Positions 1-6,081 of a stretch of 8,554 bases of DNA are shown one piece after another (within the stretch, counting starts at the first letter, position 1; every line of letters starts with the position of its first letter). Origin of the DNA: Caryophanales bacterium UBA2253 (lineage in GTDB: Bacteria > Bacillota_I > Bacilli_A > ML615J-28 > CAG-698). The notes under the pieces are model-generated. The model saw only the letters and a list, made by a program, of their open reading frames with translations, was not told where the DNA came from and made no database searches. The translations under genes and the position numbers were made by a program. The stretch covers positions 1 to 8,554 of the forward strand of contig DDXT01000039.1 in NCBI GenBank assembly GCA_002347755.1, given 5' to 3'.

Positions 1-84
1 AGCAACTTCTCGAATTTTCATGCCCATTTCTTTAAACTGGAATATACAAGCTCGCTCTTCTATGGTAAGATGATGGTAGTTCAT
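1..84 (-). CDS. IS30-family transposase, N-terminal fragment cut by the window edge
   Basis: Reading the minus strand from an ATG at 84, the frame is open for 28 codons to the window edge, so only the amino end is visible. It begins MNYHHLTIEERACIFQF and continues with a GMKIREVA segment. This is the characteristic opening of IS30-family transposases (MNY-x-HLT-x-EER), the first part of their N-terminal helix-turn-helix that binds the element's terminal repeats. The DDE catalytic core would lie outside the window. An AGGAGAG ribosome site (minus strand, about 88-94) supports the ATG. The gene points away from the hydrolase pseudogene that follows, so the upstream end of the element must lie between about 84 and 200. 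Whether the transposase is intact cannot be seen. The family call is from recognised motif similarity, not from a search. Confidence 0.82.
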   Translation of the reverse strand, partial: MNYHHLTIEERACIFQFKEMGMKIREVA

Positions 85-182
85 AGTCTCTCCTTATTCT
101 GTTTGTTTGGTCACTTACATTATAAGGGATTCTATGAGCTTTTAATTTTTTATTTGTGTTGCACTTGTTATGATAATTCATC
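1..182 (-). mobile_element. 5' end of an IS30-type insertion sequence (outer boundary approximate)
   Basis: The transposase start at 84 implies that the element extends to the right by its short upstream region and one terminal inverted repeat. The stretch around 157-180 (TGTTGCACTTGTTATGATAA) resembles, from memory, the AAGTGCAACA-type termini of some IS30 elements of Gram-positive bacteria. The partner repeat is outside the window, so the edge cannot be confirmed and 182 is an estimate. Remnants of the neighbouring pseudogene become readable from about 185, which fits a boundary there. A minus-strand TATAAT at 124-119 could be the -10 of the transposase promoter, but no good -35 was found. 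Confidence 0.5.
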
Positions 183-184
183 TA

Positions 185-1560
185 TTGAAAAAAACCCGGA
201 ATCAAATACCAAACGGAATAAAGTTGTATGTGGCGCGAATGATCAATCTGGACAATCCATATAATTTTAATACAAACAATTTTACTTTATTCAAATATTC
301 TTTAGATAATATAACCAGCCGGACGCCTATACAGTAGCTGAAGAAACAAGCATAAACGATTTTTCTCAGCACGTTGTTGTTGTTTTTGATTTGAAATACA
401 ATTACAACAAAACCAATGCGCAGGTTTACGAAGAACTCGACTACATAATAGATAAAATTTCCTATGATTATTTAGAAGTTATGGGTGCTCTGCCAAAGAT
501 TAATCTCATCGGTCACAGCTGTGGGGGATTAACCAACATGGACTACGCAATTAATCATCCTAAAAATGTTGCATCACTAATTAGTCTTGGGACGCCCTAT
601 AACGGAAGCTGGTATGACAATTGGTTCGTGGATTTATTAGGAATAAATGTTTTTGATTCAATTGGCGGAGCGGATATCGTAGATACCACCCTAATGAACA
701 TACGCAAAAATAATTGGAATAACATTTATTCTCAGAATGCTCATATCATTTTTTTGCCATAAGTGGAACGACTGTACTAAACTGGATGGATCATATTGTT
801 TGGGCCCACAATCATCTTGAAGCGCATTTGGGAACAGATGCTGCAGTTGGAATACGCGCATTATATATTGTTTCAGGTTTATACAATTTACTAGGCGATA
901 TATGCGTGGATAAGTCCTCGCAGGAAGCATCAGGATATAACGGGGTGAATCGCTTCAATAAGGAGTTTACCGCCTCAAATAGTAATTGCGAAAAGCGCTC
1001 CGAACGTGAACTGCCAGTACCCCACAATTTGGAAACCTATGACAGCGACATTCACGATTATATTTTAAATAATGTGACTTTTGCGCGCACCATTTGTCAC
1101 CACAAATATTGGCTTAAGTGAAATTCGAATAGACAATGCCAATTTCACGGTAAGAGGTTTATTTAACATTCCCGCTACAATAGGCGGAAAAGCAGTTATA
1201 TGCTTAGGCAATTCTTCATTTTCTAACCAAAATCAACTATCCCAAATCACAATCCCTGCGAGCATCACAGATATTGGTTCAAATGCTTTTGAAAACTGTA
1301 CAAGTTAAACAGATGTCTCCTTACCCAATAATTTAACAAGCATAGGAAATTCCGCATTTAAAGGATGTACAAGTTTGAGTAGCATTACCATACCAAACAG
1401 TGTAACAAGCCTTGGCAGTGGTTTATTGAGTGGGTGTCCAAATTTAACGAGCATTACCATTCCATTTGTTGGAAATAGTTCAACTTCAACCGGTAATGAT
1501 GCGAAATTTGGTTTTATATTTGGTGCATCATTGTACTTGTCAAGCTTTTTTTGTTTCTAA
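185..1560 (+). pseudogene. Decayed secreted-type lipase (alpha/beta hydrolase) with C-terminal BspA-like leucine-rich repeats
   Basis: One coherent protein can be stitched across frames. Frame 2 holds a segment to about 308. Frame 1 (310-762) carries the nucleophile elbow LIGHSCGGL (about 514-540) followed by SLGTPYNGS, typical of lipase/PGAP1-like hydrolases. Frame 3 (about 750-1080) continues as FFAISGTTVLNW and contains a likely acid region (GDICVDKSSQ) and a likely catalytic histidine (PHNLETYD). Frame 1 resumes near 1085 with LRR_5 repeats of exactly 23 residues at 1237-1305, 1306-1374 and 1375-1443, plus a partial unit. Apparent frameshifts lie near 305-312, in the T7 run at 749-755, and near 1081-1090. 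A TAA at 1306-1308 sits where each repeat starts with Leu. No start codon or signal peptide is visible next to the IS30 end, and the tail after FGFIFGAS looks broken. Intact relatives would be cell-surface or secreted. Pseudogene status is firm unless assembly errors are responsible; the substrate is unknown. Confidence 0.85.
1237..1473 (+). repeat. Tandem 69-bp units encoding 23-residue BspA-type leucine-rich repeats
   Basis: Three full units begin at 1237, 1306 and 1375, with a fourth partial unit from 1444. Each encodes L-x-x-[IV]-[TS]-[IL]-P-x-x-[IVL]-T-x-[IL]-G-x, followed by an A/L-F/L-x-x-C turn. The exact 69-base period with no indels shows that this portion kept its frame and that the only lesion in it is the TAA at 1306. 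These repeats are usually found in surface or secreted proteins that bind host or polymer surfaces. Confidence 0.85.
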
Positions 1561-1807
1561 TTCGACTTCACATAACTTGAATAGTACGTAATTCAAAGAG
1601 GAATAAATACATTTCGCAAACAAAAACTAGAAAGCAACTCAAAGATTTAAAAGCGAAGCAAGGAAAACAACCGATGATATTTCAAGTCAAGAGAATATAA
1701 ACACAAGGGAAGAATGCCCGATTTGATAAAACAACTAATTATAAAATGTTTCTTGGGGCTTTGCTGATACGGTATACTATTATTTTAAATAAGAAGTTTC
1801 TTTATAT
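1561..1807. other. Intergenic stretch with no recognisable gene
   Basis: This gap lies between the pseudogene's last readable frame and the aldolase terminator. The only coherent reading is an open frame at 1581-1700 (39 codons, no usable start, lysine- and glutamine-rich, containing TRKQLKDLKAKQGKQ), which may be a scrap of a lost gene. No promoter, hairpin or RNA gene could be supported here. Confidence 0.6.
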
Positions 1808-1847
1808 AAAACAAGAAGAAACAGACACCGCCATTTCTTCTTGTTTT
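1808..1847 (-). terminator. Hairpin terminator downstream of the aldolase gene
   Basis: AAAACAAGAAGAAA (1808-1821) pairs perfectly over 14 bp with TTTCTTCTTGTTTT (1834-1847) around a 12-base loop. On the minus strand it lies 20 bases past the aldolase stop and its 3' arm ends in TTTT. The symmetry also puts a T-rich arm on the plus strand, so it could stop readthrough from the left side as well. Confidence 0.75.
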
Positions 1848-1866
1848 ATTAAATGTTTCCTACGAA

Positions 1867-2802
1867 TTAAATCTTATTAGAACTACCCAACACATCCTTA
1901 ATTTTGTGTTGAACGGTATTTTTTAAATTGGTTCGGGCATCAGATAGGTATTGACGAGGATCAAAATGATCAGGATGATCATGGAAGTGCTTGCGAATGC
2001 TTGCGGTCATCGTTAATCTTAAGTCGGAGTCGATATTGATTTTGCAGACGGCCATGGTAGCTGCTTTTCTTAACATTTCTTCAGGAATGCCTATAGCATC
2101 ATCCAGTTTACCGCCATTTTCATTGATCATTTTTACATATTCGGGCATGACCGAAGAAGCACCATGTAAAACAATTGGGAACCCTGGTAATAATGCTTGT
2201 ACTTTTTCCAAAATGTCAAACCGCAATTGGGGTTTTTGACCTGGTTTAAACTTATAGGCGCCATGAGAAGTTCCAATGGCAATGGCTAATGAATCCACTC
2301 CGGTTCTCTTTACAAACTCTTGTACTTGCTTAGGGTCGGTGTAACTAGATTCGTCATCTTTGACCTTTACTGCATCTTCAATACCGGCTAATCTCCCCAA
2401 TTCTCCTTCAACAGTTACATTGCGTTGATGAGCATACTCTACGACCTTTTTAGTTACAGCGATGTTTTCTTCAAATGATAAATGAGAACCATCAATCATG
2501 ACGGAAGTGAATCCGCCATCAATGCAAGATTTACATAGTTCAAAACTATCCCCATGATCAAGATGAAGGGCGATTGGAAGATTGGTATCTTCAACAGCTG
2601 CTTCGACTAATTTTACTAAATAAACGTGTTTGGCATATTTTCTCGCTCCAGCTGATACTTGTAAAATCACTGGTGAGTTTTCTGCTTTGGCAGCTTCGGT
2701 AATGGCTTGGACGATTTCCATATTGTTCACATTGAATGCTCCGATGGCATATCCGCCTTCATAAGCCTTTTTAAACATTTCTTTCGTATTTACTAATGGC
2801 AT
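1867..2802 (-). CDS. fba: Fructose-1,6-bisphosphate aldolase, class II
   Basis: This 311-residue protein catalyses reversible, zinc-dependent cleavage of fructose 1,6-bisphosphate to glyceraldehyde 3-phosphate and dihydroxyacetone phosphate in cytosolic glycolysis and gluconeogenesis. Class II hallmarks are all present: LHLDHGDS (residues 79-86, with catalytic Asp82 and metal ligand His83), VMIDGSH (101-107), VEGELG (131-136), GTSHGAYK (177-184, metal ligand His180), VLHGASS (211-217, metal ligand His213) and KINIDSDLR (254-262, phosphate-binding). Length fits the bacterial class II FbaA type with the longer loop around 219-245. The frame is open upstream to 2925, but the start at 2802 is chosen because MPLVNTKEMF is the usual family N-terminus and AAAGGAA sits 8 bases before it. 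The gene is monocistronic, with its own promoter and terminator, and diverges from the pseudouridine operon. A tagatose-bisphosphate aldolase role is possible but less likely. Confidence 0.95.
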   Translation of the reverse strand: MPLVNTKEMFKKAYEGGYAIGAFNVNNMEIVQAITEAAKAENSPVILQVSAGARKYAKHVYLVKLVEAAVEDTNLPIALHLDHGDSFELCKSCIDGGFTSVMIDGSHLSFEENIAVTKKVVEYAHQRNVTVEGELGRLAGIEDAVKVKDDESSYTDPKQVQEFVKRTGVDSLAIAIGTSHGAYKFKPGQKPQLRFDILEKVQALLPGFPIVLHGASSVMPEYVKMINENGGKLDDAIGIPEEMLRKAATMAVCKINIDSDLRLTMTASIRKHFHDHPDHFDPRQYLSDARTNLKNTVQHKIKDVLGSSNKI

Positions 2803-2810
2803 ATATTTAT

Positions 2811-2817
2811 TTCCTTT
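2811..2817 (-). promoter_or_regulatory. Ribosome binding site of the aldolase gene (decides its start)
   Basis: The minus strand reads AAAGGAA here, 8 bases before the ATG at 2802. The open frame runs 41 codons further upstream, but those codons cover the promoter and are AT-rich without family similarity, so this site fixes the true start. Confidence 0.75.
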
Positions 2818-2835
2818 CTTATAATACAGTAAACT

Positions 2836-2864
2836 ATTATAGCATTTTTTTAAAAAATAATCAT
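2836..2864 (-). promoter_or_regulatory. Extended -10 promoter of the aldolase gene
   Basis: On the minus strand TGCTATAAT (2844-2836) is a perfect TATAAT with the TG extension one base upstream. The -35 candidate, ATGATT at 2864-2859 with 17-bp spacing, matches consensus at only three positions, which an extended -10 can tolerate. Transcription would start near 2829, leaving a leader of about 27 bases that carries the ribosome site. Confidence 0.65.
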
Positions 2865-2923
2865 CATTTATTTGTAATTTATATGGTATATTTCCACTAT
2901 CGAGTGCTATTAATCTATAATGC

Positions 2924-2946
2924 AAATCTCTTTACAAGTGAGATTT
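2924..2946. promoter_or_regulatory. Inverted repeat enclosing the psuK -35 box, candidate operator
   Basis: AAATCTC (2924-2930) and GAGATTT (2940-2946) form a perfect 7-bp inverted repeat. The nine bases between them begin with the psuK -35 hexamer TTTACA. A protein bound here would block RNA polymerase, so it is a reasonable candidate operator for the HTH-bearing kinase encoded just downstream or for another regulator. It could also be a weak hairpin, since T's follow the right arm. Position is seen directly; function is inferred. Confidence 0.4.
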
Positions 2947-2959
2947 TTTGTTATATGAT
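2931..2959 (+). promoter_or_regulatory. Sigma-A type promoter of the pseudouridine operon
   Basis: TTTACA (2931-2936) and TATGAT (2954-2959) each match consensus at five of six positions and are separated by the optimal 17 bp. Transcription would start near 2966, giving a leader of about 42 bases before the psuK ATG. A second TATAAT at 2916-2921 lacks a good -35 and is less likely. Confidence 0.7.
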
Positions 2960-3007
2960 AATGTATGAACAAATGTTTCAAAATAAACAAATATAGGCGG
3001 GTGAATT

Positions 3008-4111
3008 ATGAAACTGAACGAAAATGAAAATAAAGTACTGACAATCTTAAAAGAAGATCCGTATGTAAGTCAGCAGTTTATCGCCGATCAACTCAAGTTA
3101 TCAAGGTCAGCCATCGCCAATTTAATTTCTGGTTTACAAAACAAAGGTTATATACTCGGCAAACCTTATGTCCTAAAAACCGAAGAGTATGTCACGTGCA
3201 TAGGCGGTGCTAACATTGACTATACTTTCAGATTAGAAGAAGAAATGATTTTAGGCACCTCAAACCCGGTAAATTCATTAACATCTAATGGCGGGGTCAT
3301 TCGTAATGTGGCGGATAATTTATCGAGACTAAATCACTCCGTTTCATTAATGTCAGTTTTAGGCGATGATCGTGCCGGTGAAGATTTATTATCCTATTCC
3401 AAAAAAATCATGGAGGTCTTCGCGTGCGATAAATTGCCGCATGAATCTACGGGCGGATATTATTCCGTAATTGGAAAAGACGGGAACATGAAGGTTGGAT
3501 TTGCGGACATGTCCATTAACAGGCACATGAACCGAAGTTGGATATTGGGACATAAGAGGCATCTGAATTTGAGCACTTGGCTCATTGCGGATACTAACAT
3601 GGCAAAAGATGCTTTGGAAGCATTGATTGAGTATGCCCAATCTGAACATAAGAAACTGGCCATCATTGGTGTATCTGGGCCAAAAATGAAATATGTTCCT
3701 GACGATTTACATGGCGTTGAAATCTTGATAAGCAATTTAGATGAAAGTCAAAGTTATTTTAAGACTGGTGAAGAAAACTTGGAAGTTTTGATCAACATGT
3801 GGATTGAAAAGGGAATTAAGCAAGTCATCATCACCCATGGGAAAAATGGATCCGCATACCATGATGGCAACCAAATAGGATATCAAAAAGCCTATTTGGT
3901 CAAAGACGAAAACGTTGTTGATGTTACCGGTGCCGGGGATGCATTTAGTAGTGCCGTATTACATGGATTAATTAATCAGGAATCAATGGAAAAAAGCCTA
4001 AAATATGGCGCCGTAAGTTCAAGCCTTACGGTCCAATCAAAATCCGCTGTTAATCCGAAATTATCCATAAATTTAATTAAGGAGGAGCTAAAAAAATATG
4101 AAAACGTATGA
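3008..4111 (+). CDS. psuK: Pseudouridine kinase (PfkB family) with N-terminal winged HTH
   Basis: This 367-residue cytosolic protein is predicted to phosphorylate pseudouridine to pseudouridine 5'-phosphate with ATP. Residues 1-55 form a winged helix-turn-helix (VSQQFIADQLKLSRSAI at 20-36, then a wing). Residues 60-367 are a ribokinase/PfkB fold with IGGANID (65-71), the first signature GGVIRNVADNLSRL (95-108) and the second signature DVTGAGDAF (305-313), whose Asp311 is the catalytic base. HTH-PfkB fusions are well known among YeiC-like kinases of Gram-positive bacteria. The ATG at 3008 follows GGCGGGTGA. The downstream glycosidase gene overlaps by 14 bases, and this partner is what points to pseudouridine rather than another nucleoside or sugar. 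The HTH may let the enzyme regulate its own operon or neighbours; that is inference. No transporter gene accompanies it. Confidence 0.88.
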   Translation: MKLNENENKVLTILKEDPYVSQQFIADQLKLSRSAIANLISGLQNKGYILGKPYVLKTEEYVTCIGGANIDYTFRLEEEMILGTSNPVNSLTSNGGVIRNVADNLSRLNHSVSLMSVLGDDRAGEDLLSYSKKIMEVFACDKLPHESTGGYYSVIGKDGNMKVGFADMSINRHMNRSWILGHKRHLNLSTWLIADTNMAKDALEALIEYAQSEHKKLAIIGVSGPKMKYVPDDLHGVEILISNLDESQSYFKTGEENLEVLINMWIEKGIKQVIITHGKNGSAYHDGNQIGYQKAYLVKDENVVDVTGAGDAFSSAVLHGLINQESMEKSLKYGAVSSSLTVQSKSAVNPKLSINLIKEELKKYENV

Positions 4112-5024
4112 ACAATTTTTAGACATTAAAAGTGAAGTGAAGGAAGCGTTAAAAAACAACTTGCCAGTCGTTGCACTTGAGTCAACCATCATTTCCCACG
4201 GAATGCCCTATCCAGATAATGTTATAATGGCAAAAAAAGTTGAACAAATAATTAGAGATGAAGGTGCCATTCCGGCTACAATCGCCATTATTGGCGGAAA
4301 AATCAAAATCGGCTTAACTGATGAAGATTTGGAAACAATAGCTAAGTCTAAAAACGTTGTGAAAGTGTCCAGACGGGATTTGGCATCAGTAATTGCCATG
4401 AAGCAATTGGGCGCAACTACCGTGGCCTCAACGATGATTTGTGCTGAAATGGCAAACATTAAATTCTTTGTGACTGGGGGTATCGGCGGTGTTCATAGAG
4501 GCTATGAAACCTCCCTTGATGTTTCGGCCGATTTGGAAGAATTAGCCCAAACAAATGTAACCGTCATTTGTGCCGGCGCTAAAGCCATTTTGGATTTACC
4601 GAGAACCATGGAGTATTTGGAAACAAAAGGCGTTTCCGTGGTTGGTTATCAAACCAAAGTATTACCCGCATTTTATACAAGAACGTCAGATATTAAATTA
4701 AGACTTTATGTCGATCAGGTTGAAGATTTAGCCAAGATTGTATATACTAAGGATCAATTGAATTTAAAAGGCGGATTATTGGTAGCAAACCCAATCCCAG
4801 AAGCTGATTCGCTTGATGGCGATTATATGAATGCCATCATAGACAGAGCCATTAAACAAAGTGTCGCAGATCATATTGAAGGCAAAGATGTTACCCCTTA
4901 TCTGCTTAAAAAAATTGTTGAAGAAACCAAAGGCAAGAGTTTGCAAGCCAATTTAGCCTTGGTCTACAATAATGCAAAAGTGGGAGCGAAAATAGCAAAA
5001 GCCTATACAGCCTTATTGAAATAA
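4098..5024 (+). CDS. psuG: Pseudouridine-5'-phosphate glycosidase
   Basis: This 308-residue enzyme is predicted to cleave the C-C glycosidic bond of pseudouridine 5'-phosphate, giving uracil and ribose 5-phosphate. It acts right after the kinase encoded upstream. Family landmarks are clear: VVALESTIISHGMPYP (24-39, with Glu28), GGKIKIGL (66-73), KVSRRDL (89-95), FVTGGIGGVHRG (124-135), a DVSADL segment with Asp145 fitting the metal ligand (Asp149 in E. coli PsuG), and AGAKAILDLPRTMEYLE (159-175), whose Lys162 fits the Schiff-base lysine (Lys166 in E. coli). GYQTKVLPAFYTRTS (183-197) is also typical. Length matches the family. AAGGAGG at 4079-4085 lies inside the end of psuK, and the ATG at 4098 is 12 bases later, a slightly long spacing. 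The overlap suggests translational coupling. A strong hairpin follows the stop. Confidence 0.95.
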   Translation: MKTYEQFLDIKSEVKEALKNNLPVVALESTIISHGMPYPDNVIMAKKVEQIIRDEGAIPATIAIIGGKIKIGLTDEDLETIAKSKNVVKVSRRDLASVIAMKQLGATTVASTMICAEMANIKFFVTGGIGGVHRGYETSLDVSADLEELAQTNVTVICAGAKAILDLPRTMEYLETKGVSVVGYQTKVLPAFYTRTSDIKLRLYVDQVEDLAKIVYTKDQLNLKGGLLVANPIPEADSLDGDYMNAIIDRAIKQSVADHIEGKDVTPYLLKKIVEETKGKSLQANLALVYNNAKVGAKIAKAYTALLK

Positions 5025-5081
5025 AAATTCCTTTTGAATCTTTCTTTAAACTAGAGACGATTGCCTTATTCATATTCTAAT

Positions 5082-5110
5082 AAAAATATGCTCAAAGCGA
5101 GCATATTTTT
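5082..5110 (+). terminator. Strong hairpin terminator after psuG
   Basis: AAAAATATGCTC (5082-5093) pairs perfectly over 12 bp with GAGCATATTTTT (5099-5110) around the loop AAAGC, and more T's follow. It lies 57 bases past the psuG stop. The A-rich left arm gives a U-rich tail on the minus strand too, so it may act in both directions and also serve the doubtful minus-strand ORF at 5153-5479. Confidence 0.88.
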
Positions 5111-5152
5111 TATGCTTTGAGGATGATGAATTGGATTCTACTTTCGACACAA

Positions 5153-5479
5153 TCATATAGTTAAAATCATCAAAAAATCCCCATTTTCCAAAAATGTCCC
5201 GCCTTTTCCTTCGGCTGGCCTGGCCCCGGCTTTTGCCTTGGAATTTATCAAGATTAACGGTTCAAACCGATTGTCGCCCAAAAAAACGGCCTGTAATGCG
5301 ATGCCAAGCGGGTTACTGATAAAAAAACGGGGATTTTCAATAATCAACTGATTTTGAATACTAAAATAGAAATTCCCGAAAAAAGCATCAAATGAGAAGA
5401 GCGGCTTAAAAAAACTTCCTTTTCTGCTTTCAAAGGATTCTCTTAAAAAAAGAGCTAGAAGCATCAAAAGAAAATTCAT
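5153..5479 (-). CDS. Unrecognised minus-strand ORF, doubtful gene
   Basis: This 108-codon frame fills most of a 500-base gap between two plus-strand genes. I do not recognise the product. The N-terminus (MNFLLMLLALFLRE) is hydrophobic but short. The middle is rich in Phe, and the C-terminal half (PLGIALQAVFLGDNRF, then KAKAGARPAEGKGG) looks protein-like. Against it, no ribosome site precedes the ATG, and the region has several homopolymer runs. A second minus-strand start at 5488 opens a short overlapping frame (MPQDEFSFDASSSFFKRIL, then stop) preceded by a G-rich run, so the two frames could be parts of one frameshifted gene. The plus strand is also open across roughly 5190-5350 without a start. 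A decayed gene, a real small gene or chance are all possible. Confidence 0.25.
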   Translation of the reverse strand: MNFLLMLLALFLRESFESRKGSFFKPLFSFDAFFGNFYFSIQNQLIIENPRFFISNPLGIALQAVFLGDNRFEPLILINSKAKAGARPAEGKGGTFLENGDFLMILTI

Positions 5480-5480
5480 C

Positions 5481-5514
5481 TTGGGGCATGGTGAAGGTCC
5501 CCAAAAAATTTTTT
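5481..5514 (+). terminator. Possible hairpin followed by a T run ahead of the PNPOx-like gene
   Basis: TTGGGG (5481-5486) pairs with CCCCAA (5499-5504) around a 12-base loop, followed by AAAATTTTTT. It could end upstream transcription before the next promoter at about 5513-5542. The stem is only 6 bp and the T run is separated from it by A's, so terminator function is uncertain. Confidence 0.3.
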
Positions 5515-5542
5515 CTCAAAATTTTGGATTATATGATAGAAT
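5513..5542 (+). promoter_or_regulatory. Extended -10 promoter of the PNPOx-like gene
   Basis: TGATAGAAT (5534-5542) gives a TG-extended -10 with five of six matches (TAGAAT). TTCTCA at 5513-5518 is a four-of-six -35 with 18-bp spacing. The overlapping TATGAT at 5532-5537 is an alternative -10. Transcription would begin near 5549, just ahead of the ribosome site. Confidence 0.55.
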
Positions 5543-5553
5543 AGAAAACGATG

Positions 5554-5560
5554 AAGGAGG
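5554..5560 (+). promoter_or_regulatory. Ribosome binding site of the PNPOx-like gene (decides its start)
   Basis: AAGGAGG is a near-perfect anti-16S match. It touches the in-frame GTG at 5561, ruling that codon out, and is 9 bases from the ATG at 5570, which is therefore the start. Confidence 0.85.
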
Positions 5561-5569
5561 GTGATTTTA

Positions 5570-6031
5570 ATGGATGTGAAAGCCGAACACTTCCAAAATG
5601 CGATTAAAATAATGGAAAAAGAGTACAGACAGGATGTTGCCATCGCTTTGGCGACTTCCGCGAATGATATCGTCAGCGTCAGAATGGTTGACGGTTGCTA
5701 TCTGGATGGGGTTTTTTATGTGACTTGCGGGGCCTTGTCCAATAAAATGAAACAGATCAGCCAAAATCCTCAAGTAGGGATCTGCAAGGATCTGTTTCAA
5801 GCCAAAGGCCTGGCCAAGAACATCGGAAATCCAAAACTAAAGGAAAACGCCCAAATCCGAGAAATTTTGAAAAAAGTATTCTTTAAGTTTTGGGACCAAT
5901 ACGTCTGCGAAGACGATCCGAATTCGATCATTCTCAAAATTCAACTGACCGAAGCCGTTGTTTATGACAACAAAAACAAGTATGTCTTGGACTTTAAGAA
6001 AAAAATCGCTGAAAGATTCGATTCTGATTAA
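5570..6031 (+). CDS. PNPOx-like split-barrel flavin-binding family protein
   Basis: This 153-residue protein fits the pyridoxamine 5'-phosphate oxidase-like split-barrel family, small dimeric proteins that usually bind FMN, F420 or haem. What shows this: an N-terminal helix (HFQNAIKIMEKEYRQ), a first strand with VAIALATSANDIVSVRMV (about residues 22-39), a second with GVFYVTCGALSNKMKQISQNPQVGIC (about 47-72), and a late strand IILKIQLTEAVVYD (about 121-134). The pattern 'ALATS...vsvR.v...YvtcgalSNKMKQI..NP.V.ic' is typical of clostridial members annotated as general stress or PNPOx-family proteins. It is not a true PdxH: it is much shorter and lacks the PLP-site signature. The reaction is unknown. 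It is first in a likely two-gene transcript, 50 bases ahead of a 54-residue protein, with no terminator between them. Confidence 0.72.
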   Translation: MDVKAEHFQNAIKIMEKEYRQDVAIALATSANDIVSVRMVDGCYLDGVFYVTCGALSNKMKQISQNPQVGICKDLFQAKGLAKNIGNPKLKENAQIREILKKVFFKFWDQYVCEDDPNSIILKIQLTEAVVYDNKNKYVLDFKKKIAERFDSD

Positions 6032-6067
6032 GAATTGAATACCTAATGGCGCTTTCAATAATCAAAG

Positions 6068-6075
6068 AAGGAGGT
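6068..6075 (+). promoter_or_regulatory. Ribosome binding site of the small protein gene
   Basis: AAGGAGGT is complementary to the 16S rRNA 3' end over its full length and stands 6 bases before the ATG at 6082. So strong a site is the main evidence that the short frame after it is translated. Confidence 0.85.
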
Positions 6076-6081
6076 TAATTT

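Noticed and set aside
70..264. Plus-strand open frame of 64 codons
   Set aside because: It runs antisense through the IS30 transposase start and into pseudogene remains, has no ribosome site, and its sequence looks random.
1081..1308. Stand-alone leucine-rich repeat protein starting at the TTG at 1081
   Set aside because: The frame begins inside the former hydrolase coding region with no ribosome site; it is better read as a frameshifted part of the same pseudogene.
1753..1778. Plus-strand promoter-like TTGGGG ... TATACT
   Set aside because: Spacing is only 14 bp and no plus-strand gene follows before the terminator.
2803..2925. N-terminal extension of the aldolase by 41 codons
   Set aside because: It would cover the TGCTATAAT promoter and the ribosome site, and the translated residues do not resemble any aldolase N-terminus.
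3389..3735. Minus-strand open frames inside psuK
   Set aside because: They are mirror frames of a well-supported kinase gene, without ribosome sites or family motifs.
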